A stretch of DNA of 64,000 nt from Thalassovita mediterranea (GTDB taxonomy: Bacteria > Pseudomonadota > Alphaproteobacteria > Caulobacterales > Hyphomonadaceae). The notes below the pieces were generated by a model, which was not told the origin of the DNA, did no database searches, and saw only the letters and a program-made list of their open reading frames with translations. Positions 58,988-64,000 of the stretch are shown here, piece after piece. The stretch spans positions 2,542,001 through 2,606,000 of the forward strand of contig CP080408.1 of the NCBI GenBank assembly GCA_019448215.1, read 5' to 3'. The position numbers were made by a program, and so were the translations under genes. The number at the start of each line of letters is the position of its first letter. Position 1 is the first letter of the stretch.

Positions 58988-59752
58988 CTATTTATCCTCT
59001 TCAAGCGGACGCCAGACGGCCCCGTCAAGGACTTCGAGCGGCTGGAAGCGGCGTTTATAGTCCATCTTCGGGCTCTGCTTGATCCAGTAGCCAAGATAGA
59101 CGTGCGGTAGGCCGTAGTCTTCAGCGCTGCGGATATGATCGAGGATCATATAGGTGCCGAGGCTGCGCTTGGGCTGGCGCGTATCGAAGAAGGTGTAGAC
59201 CATCGAGAAACCGTCGCGCAGCACATCGGTCAGCGACACGCCGACAAGCGGTGCGTCCTCTTCCGGGCCTTCGCGATACTCGAACATCAGGGTTTGCACC
59301 GGCGTCTCGTTCACCATGCCGGCAAATTCGCGAAAGCCCATATCCGACATGCCGCCGCCTTCATGGCGCGACACGAGATAGCGCTTCAGCAGGCGGAACT
59401 GCTCACGCGTCGCTTTCGGCGCGACCGGGCGGCGGACAAGGTCCGCATTCCGCTTCAGGATACGGTCCTGATTGCGGCTCGCCGAAAACTGAGAGGCGTC
59501 GACGCGCACACTGCGGCAGGCATTGCAGGACGGGCAGGCCGGACGGTAGGCGACCGACTGGCTGCGACGGAAGCCTGCTTCGCTCAGCTGGTTGTGAAGC
59601 GTATCAGGGGCCGACTGGTTGAGATGGGTAAAGGCTTTGCGCTCCATCTGGCCGTCCAGATAGGGGCAAGGGGTTGCACCGGTGACATAGAAACGCAGTC
59701 CGCGCCCGACACCCGGTACGGTAAATAGCGACTCATCCAGTTTCATAGTCAT
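58988..59752 (-). CDS. bpt: Arginyl/leucyl-tRNA--protein transferase (Bpt)
   Basis: 254 residues. CPYLDGQMERKAFTHL, YRPACPSCNACRSVRV (the Cys-rich motif) and TYMILDHIRSAEDYGLPHVYLGYWI are the ATE/Bpt signatures. The enzyme adds Leu or Arg to proteins with acidic N-terminal residues and so feeds the N-degron pathway. The start ATG was taken as first; an ATG two codons on is an alternative. It faces the same way as the SLC13 gene, 12 bases downstream of it. Confidence 0.94.
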   Translation of the reverse strand: MTMKLDESLFTVPGVGRGLRFYVTGATPCPYLDGQMERKAFTHLNQSAPDTLHNQLSEAGFRRSQSVAYRPACPSCNACRSVRVDASQFSASRNQDRILKRNADLVRRPVAPKATREQFRLLKRYLVSRHEGGGMSDMGFREFAGMVNETPVQTLMFEYREGPEEDAPLVGVSLTDVLRDGFSMVYTFFDTRQPKRSLGTYMILDHIRSAEDYGLPHVYLGYWIKQSPKMDYKRRFQPLEVLDGAVWRPLEEDK

Positions 59753-59764
59753 CGATTAAGGCAC

Positions 59765-61600
59765 TCATAGATCAAAACGCCAAGGGGCCATTATGGTGAA
59801 TGCGACCCACATCACAACCAAAAGTGGCCCACCAAACTTTATGAAGTCTGAAAACCGGTAATGGCCGGGCGCCATGATCAACATGTTCGTCTGATAGGCG
59901 ATCGGCGAGGCGAAACTGCAGTTTGAGGCGTAAATGACTGCAAGGATATAGGGCAGTGGGTCGCTGCCGACCGTGTGCGCCGCTTCCAGCGCCACAGGCG
60001 CGAACAGGACGGCCGTGGCCGCATTGCTGAGAATGTTGGTCAGCAGCGCCACGCAGATGAAGATGGTGGAGAGGATGACGACCGGGCCAAAAGGCTCCGC
60101 CAGGGTCACCACGCCGTTCGCGATCAGCGTCGCCGCGCCAGTCTTCTCCAGTGCCGTGCCCATTGAAAGCGCAGCAGCGATGACGAGGAATATGCGAAGA
60201 TCGAGCGCCCGGCTTGCCTGACGCGTATTCAGGCACTGGGTGACGATCATTGCGAGGGCCGCAAGCACGGACGCGACCAGGATGCTGGTGATGCCTGTCG
60301 CCGCCAGTATGACCATGCCGAGCGCGATAAGGCGCGCTGCGAGGCTGTGCGCCGTCACCGGAATTTCTTTCTGGGACCATTCCAGAAGCAGGATGTCGCG
60401 GCTGGTCCGGAGTTCCTGAAACACGGTCTGCGGCGCACAGAGAAGTAGTGTGTCGCCTGCTTCCAGGCGGATCTCGCCAAGTTTCGACCGGATCATGCGC
60501 GAACGCCGCTGGATACCCAGAACCACCGCAGAGGTGAGACGCCGGAAGCCGAGCATCTCAACGGTCCGGCCGGCCATGCGTGAGCCGGGGGCAATGACGG
60601 CCTCGATCAGGCTGAGCTGCGGCACGCTGGTATCGACCTTCTCGTCCTCGTCTCCCTGCCAGATCTGCTGCAGCAGGCCCGGCTTGGAGGCGAGGAGGTC
60701 GCTGATGGCCTTGCGCGTCGCGGCGACAATGACGAGATCGCCAACGCGAAGCTCCACATCTTCGAAGGGCGGTAACATTGCTTTCTCGCCGCGCTGGATC
60801 AGGCGTACGGTCATATCCTTGAGGTCAGGGAACATGCCGGCCACTGGAGACTGCCCGACAAGGAAGTGGCCGTGTGTGACCTCGATCTGGGCGACGAACT
60901 GCTTGCCACTGGGCACGATCTCCTGCGCGAACGTATCCCGGTTTGGCAGGAGGTAGCGTGAGAAGATCGCGATATAGGCAAGACCAATCCCCGCCAGCAT
61001 GAGGCCCATCGGGGTCTGCTCGAAAAAATCGAGTGAAATGCCTTCAGTGCGCCGGTACGCATCGGCGGCCAGCAGGTTAGTCGAGGTGCCAATAAGTGTC
61101 GTCATGCCTGCCAGGATCGACACGAAGCTGAGCGGCATCATCAGGCGCGACGGCGACGCATTCATGCGCATCGCGATCGCGCTCATGATCGGCAGGAACA
61201 TGATCACAACAGGCGTGTTGTTGGTGAATGCGCTAATGGCGAACACCGCAAAGAAGGTCAGGCAAAGCGTGTAGATTGGCCGCCTGCCATAAGAGCGCAC
61301 AAGCGCTTTGGTCGGCCCTTCAATGGCGCCCGTCTGGAACAGACCCTGACCGACAACCAGCAGTGCCATGATCGTGATGAGGGCCGGGTTGCCAAAACCG
61401 GACAGCAGGTCTGCCGACGTGATCGCCGTCCCATCAAAGGCGGTTGCGCCCGGTATCGTGAAGAGCAGCAACAGCGCCGCGACCACGCCAATGGAGACAG
61501 ACTCCATCGACCAGCGGTCCAGCACATAGGCCACGATTGCGCACAGGATCACAAACAGGCTGGCCCACATGGGCCAGTTTGCAACAAGCTCTGTTGCCAT
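59765..61600 (-). CDS. SLC13-family permease with two TrkA-C domains
   Basis: 611 residues. Membrane helices cover about 1-200 and 400-611, with the SLC13/DASS motifs FVSILAGMTTLIGTSTNLL in the first half and the mirrored SNCSFASPIAYQTNMLIMAP in the second. Two RCK-C (TrkA-C) domains lie between them at about 210-390: ELRVGDLVIVAATRKAI and IRLEAGDTLLLCAPQTV. This layout occurs in sulfate- or dicarboxylate-type carriers. The substrate is not readable. GGGAGA precedes the ATG. Confidence 0.92.
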   Translation of the reverse strand: MATELVANWPMWASLFVILCAIVAYVLDRWSMESVSIGVVAALLLLFTIPGATAFDGTAITSADLLSGFGNPALITIMALLVVGQGLFQTGAIEGPTKALVRSYGRRPIYTLCLTFFAVFAISAFTNNTPVVIMFLPIMSAIAMRMNASPSRLMMPLSFVSILAGMTTLIGTSTNLLAADAYRRTEGISLDFFEQTPMGLMLAGIGLAYIAIFSRYLLPNRDTFAQEIVPSGKQFVAQIEVTHGHFLVGQSPVAGMFPDLKDMTVRLIQRGEKAMLPPFEDVELRVGDLVIVAATRKAISDLLASKPGLLQQIWQGDEDEKVDTSVPQLSLIEAVIAPGSRMAGRTVEMLGFRRLTSAVVLGIQRRSRMIRSKLGEIRLEAGDTLLLCAPQTVFQELRTSRDILLLEWSQKEIPVTAHSLAARLIALGMVILAATGITSILVASVLAALAMIVTQCLNTRQASRALDLRIFLVIAAALSMGTALEKTGAATLIANGVVTLAEPFGPVVILSTIFICVALLTNILSNAATAVLFAPVALEAAHTVGSDPLPYILAVIYASNCSFASPIAYQTNMLIMAPGHYRFSDFIKFGGPLLVVMWVAFTIMAPWRFDL

Positions 61601-61645
61601 GAAGTCTCCCGGCCGCGGCGGGAGCAGACAGCTCCCAGCAGAAAA

Positions 61646-62338
61646 TCAGTCTATATGAACGACTATGCTCAAGCGACGGTTCTGAGGCAAGTTGGTAGAT
61701 TTGGCATCCAGCGGACGCGTATCAGCAAGACCTGCAACGCTGCGCACGCGCGATGGGGCGATGCCCTGTGCCAGCAGGGCTCTGCGGGCGGCGTTCGCAC
61801 GGTCTGCGGACAGGTCCCAGTTTGAATAATTGACGCGGTTGATCGGGTCGCTGTCGGTATGGCCTTCGATTGAGAAGGGCATGTCGACCATGCTGAGCGC
61901 TGCAGCCGTCAGGCCGATCAGATCTTCACCGCGCGCGTTGAGTGACGCCGCTCCTTTTTCGAACAGCGGGGCAAGATCAGGGTCGAGCAGGTCGATCCGG
62001 ACGCCGTTCTCAATCTCGCTGATCGCGACATGGCCAGCAGGTTCTGCGAGCAGTGCGGAGCTCCGCAGTGTATCGGCAAGCACGGCGACGTCGCTTTGGA
62101 CGGGGGTGAGGGAGAGTGGCTCAACAGCCTGCGCGCTCGCAAGGCCGGGCGCGCCGAATTGCTCTGCAACGCTCTCTTTCTGCTCAGGCGTTGCGCCATG
62201 AACAAGCCAGAGAACGAGGAAGAGGGCACAAAGCGCCGTCAGGAAGTCCGCATAAGCGAGCTTCCATCCGCCAGTCTGGCGGATCGGCGCCAGCGGCATT
62301 CTGCCACCAGCACGCGACAAGGCGTTAACATTAGCCAT
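61646..62338 (-). CDS. Orphan MotB-like / OmpA-domain stator protein
   Basis: 230 residues. WKLAYADFLTALCALFLVLW is a MotB-type transmembrane helix with the proton-carrying Asp (YADF), followed by a short plug and linker. The OmpA-like peptidoglycan-binding domain has FSIEGHTDSDPINRVNYSNW, LSADRANAARRALLAQG and the NRRLSIVVHI end. A MotB normally needs a MotA partner; none is in the window. The ATG at 62338 is chosen over one nine codons upstream because the family N-terminus is short. It could drive flagella or another ion-coupled machine. Confidence 0.85.
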   Translation of the reverse strand: MANVNALSRAGGRMPLAPIRQTGGWKLAYADFLTALCALFLVLWLVHGATPEQKESVAEQFGAPGLASAQAVEPLSLTPVQSDVAVLADTLRSSALLAEPAGHVAISEIENGVRIDLLDPDLAPLFEKGAASLNARGEDLIGLTAAALSMVDMPFSIEGHTDSDPINRVNYSNWDLSADRANAARRALLAQGIAPSRVRSVAGLADTRPLDAKSTNLPQNRRLSIVVHID

Positions 62339-62507
62339 CGTGTCCGATCTTTCTGATCCGTACACTCTGCCTACATGATCGTTCTTAGGGTGAAGTGTGA
62401 GGTAACCTTTGAATTTTAATCAAATCTGGCCAGACCCTGCGGGCCGGGCTAGTTGGCGATGAAGTCAAATGGGCTATGTGGCCCGTGGCGGCAGCGGAGA
62501 GATTATT

Positions 62508-63377
62508 ATGAGCAAATGTGCGTTTCTGGGCCTCGGTGTCATGGGTTTCCCGATGGCTGGCCATCTCTTGTCGAACGGCCATCACGTCACTGTCTGGAAC
62601 CGTACCACGGCGAAGGCTGAAGACTGGGCATCAAAGCATAACGGCAAGGCCGCTGCCACGCCGGAAGACGCCGTCGCGGGCGCTGAGTATGTCTGCCTCT
62701 GCCTTGGTGACGACCCGGATGTCGAAGCCGTTTTCGACCTGATCGAGGGTGCGCTCGCGAAGGGCACGATTGTCATTGACCATACCACAGCCAGCGCAGG
62801 CCTTGCTCGCAGCCTGTACGAGCGGTGCGCCGCACGCGGTGCGCACTTTGTTGATGCGCCCATCTCCGGCGGGCAGGCCGGCGCAGAAGCTGGGCGGCTG
62901 ACGATCATGTGCGGCGGCGATGATGAGGCGATGGCGAAGGCGCGTCCTGTCATGGAGGCTTATGGCGCCCGCATCACCCATATCGGCGAAAGCGGCGCAG
63001 GCCAGCTCGCCAAGTCGGTGAACCAGATTTGTATCGCAGGCATCGTGCAAGGGCTGTCCGAGGGCATCCACTTTGCCGAGAGCAATGGTCTCGACGTTGC
63101 CAAGGTCATGGAAGCCATTTCTGGCGGTGCAGCCCAAAGCTGGCAGATGGAAAACCGCTGGAAGACGATGGTTGCGCGCGAGTTTGAGCACGGCTTCGCT
63201 GTGGACTGGATGCGCAAGGATCTGCGCATTGCCCTGAAAGCGGCTGGCGAAAGCGGCGCACGCCTGCCGGTCACGGCGCTCGTGGATCAGTTCTACGCAG
63301 ACGTGCAGGCCGAAGGCGGCCAGCGTTGGGACACCTCCAGCCTCGTCACCCGCTTCGACACTTCACGGAAGCAGTGA
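62508..63377 (+). CDS. NAD(P)-dependent oxidoreductase, 3-hydroxyisobutyrate dehydrogenase family
   Basis: 289 residues. The Rossmann motif FLGLGVMGFPMAGHLLSNG opens the protein; FVDAPISGGQAGAEAGRLTIMCGG and the catalytic Lys in GAGQLAKSVNQI follow, then a helical domain (HFAESNGLDVAKVMEAISGG). It oxidises a beta-hydroxyacid; 3-hydroxyisobutyrate, glyoxylate-type substrates or others are all possible. GGAGAG lies eight bases upstream of the ATG. The DUF389 gene follows after one base. Confidence 0.93.
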   Translation: MSKCAFLGLGVMGFPMAGHLLSNGHHVTVWNRTTAKAEDWASKHNGKAAATPEDAVAGAEYVCLCLGDDPDVEAVFDLIEGALAKGTIVIDHTTASAGLARSLYERCAARGAHFVDAPISGGQAGAEAGRLTIMCGGDDEAMAKARPVMEAYGARITHIGESGAGQLAKSVNQICIAGIVQGLSEGIHFAESNGLDVAKVMEAISGGAAQSWQMENRWKTMVAREFEHGFAVDWMRKDLRIALKAAGESGARLPVTALVDQFYADVQAEGGQRWDTSSLVTRFDTSRKQ

Positions 63378-63378
63378 T

Positions 63379-64000
63379 TTGAAACAGGTCGAAATCCATC
63401 TGAAAAAGCGCGACAGCGAGGTCGTCGTCCGCGCCATCAAGGCGTTTGAGCCTGTCGACTGGATCCAGTTCGATATCGAGCAGGAAGACCGGAAGATGAT
63501 CCGCGTGCTCGCGCATGACGGTCGCTGTCAGGTGCTCATAGATGCGGTTTCGCAGGCGCTGGAAGACTGCCGGGACTGGCGCGTGACGATGATACCGGTT
63601 GAGGCAAGCCTGCCTGAGCCGCGCGAGCTCGAGCAGGATGAGGCGGCGAGCAATCTTCGCGTTCTTCGCGAAGAGCTTCTCGACGATGTGGTCAAGGATG
63701 CGACACTCACGCGTGACTTCCTTATTCTTTCGGGCTTGTCCACGGTGGTGGCCGCGATTGGCCTGAATTCCGACGGTGTCGCGGCGGTGATCGGTGCCAT
63801 GGTGATTGCGCCTTTGCTCGGGCCCATTCTGGGCTTCGCGCTCGGGGCAGGCCTTGGGAATATGTCCCTCATCCGTCAATCGGGCGTCACTTTGGCGGGC
63901 GGCCTCGGTGTCGCGTTGCTGGTCGCCTTTCTGATTTCCTTTGTCTTGCCGCTCAATCTTCAGAGCGAGGAGCTGATGTCGCGTACGCAGGTGCGACTGG
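63379..64000 (+). CDS. DUF389 (TIGR00341-like) membrane protein, 5' part
   Basis: The TTG at 63379, one base after the preceding stop, opens a frame that stays open to the window edge (207 codons). The first about 100 residues are soluble (KQVEIHLKKRDSEVVVRAIK), and then a hydrophobic block contains GLNSDGVAAVIGAMVIAPLL and GPILGFALGAGL, the DUF389 core with its GAMVIAPLLGP motif. DUF389 proteins are multi-pass membrane proteins of unknown function. The C-terminal part is outside the window. Confidence 0.85.
   Translation, partial: MKQVEIHLKKRDSEVVVRAIKAFEPVDWIQFDIEQEDRKMIRVLAHDGRCQVLIDAVSQALEDCRDWRVTMIPVEASLPEPRELEQDEAASNLRVLREELLDDVVKDATLTRDFLILSGLSTVVAAIGLNSDGVAAVIGAMVIAPLLGPILGFALGAGLGNMSLIRQSGVTLAGGLGVALLVAFLISFVLPLNLQSEELMSRTQVRL

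Noticed and set aside
62408-62424. TTTGA/TCAAA inverted repeat upstream of the oxidoreductase gene
   Set aside because: The arms are only 5 bases with a 7-base spacer in an AT-rich stretch, which is expected by chance.
1-64000. CRISPR arrays, IS elements or prophage genes
   Set aside because: Reading all intergenic regions I found no spaced direct repeats of CRISPR type and no transposase, integrase or phage structural gene.

Overview
The window is about 64 kb of GC-rich, gene-dense bacterial chromosome, almost certainly from an alphaproteobacterium of the Caulobacterales/Hyphomonadaceae type. The evidence is a PopZ polar-organising protein directly upstream of valS, the order NYN (LabA-like) / rpoZ / rsh / pyrE / acpS / rnc / era / recO, a DUF2336 protein, a TAKP-type TRAP transporter and CtrA-like boxes in two promoters. 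I see no phage, integron, IS element or CRISPR array. Both sequence edges cut genes: a TonB-dependent receptor at the left and a DUF389 membrane protein at the right.

Region by region. (1) 1-12938: the end of a TonB-dependent receptor, then a complete type II secretion operon gspC-D-E-F-G-H-I-J-K-L-M-N, closed by an uncharacterised lipoprotein whose start overlaps the gspN stop. The prepilin peptidase gene (gspO) is not here. (2) 12980-18637: tRNA-Asn, then a leftward operon for a CoA-thioester pathway (two adjacent acyl-CoA dehydrogenases, an SDR dehydrogenase and an enoyl-CoA hydratase-like protein). A kinase of the ACAD10/ACAD11 type is divergent from it, followed by tRNA-Cys. (3) 18788-25208: a protein-isoaspartate methyltransferase-like protein, a TolC-family outer-membrane channel with a palindromic operator, popZ, valS and a 43-residue membrane microprotein. 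(4) 25300-31590: an isoaspartyl-peptidase lipoprotein, a small GIY-YIG nuclease gene framed by inverted REP-like repeats, an aldo/keto reductase, a GNAT acetyltransferase, ilvD, a small periplasmic protein and exonuclease III. (5) 31735-42243: an M1 peptidase lipoprotein, a CaiB-type CoA-transferase, a DUF2336 protein, a degenerate EAL protein, a Nudix hydrolase, two exported amidohydrolases and a JmjC-like cupin protein. (6) 42352-54857: parE, uracil-DNA glycosylase (UDGb type) and NYN protein leftward; rpoZ, rsh, pyrE, acpS, rnc, era and recO rightward; an extensin-like protein; parC. (7) 54924-64000: LemA, a three-gene TRAP transporter for organic (probably 2-oxo) acids, arginyl/leucyl-tRNA-protein transferase, an SLC13 permease, an orphan MotB-like protein, a 3-hydroxyisobutyrate-dehydrogenase-family enzyme and the start of a DUF389 protein.

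Genes are tightly packed. Many co-directional neighbours overlap by 4 to 17 bases, and five convergent pairs meet with 6 bases or fewer between them or overlap. The items I consider most worth following are the GIY-YIG gene with its flanking inverted repeats, the T2SS-coupled lipoprotein, the split ACAD10/11-like kinase with a probable heteromeric acyl-CoA dehydrogenase, the 19-base palindrome before tolC, the four helically phased CACCG repeats before ilvD, and a low-GC patch inside valS.
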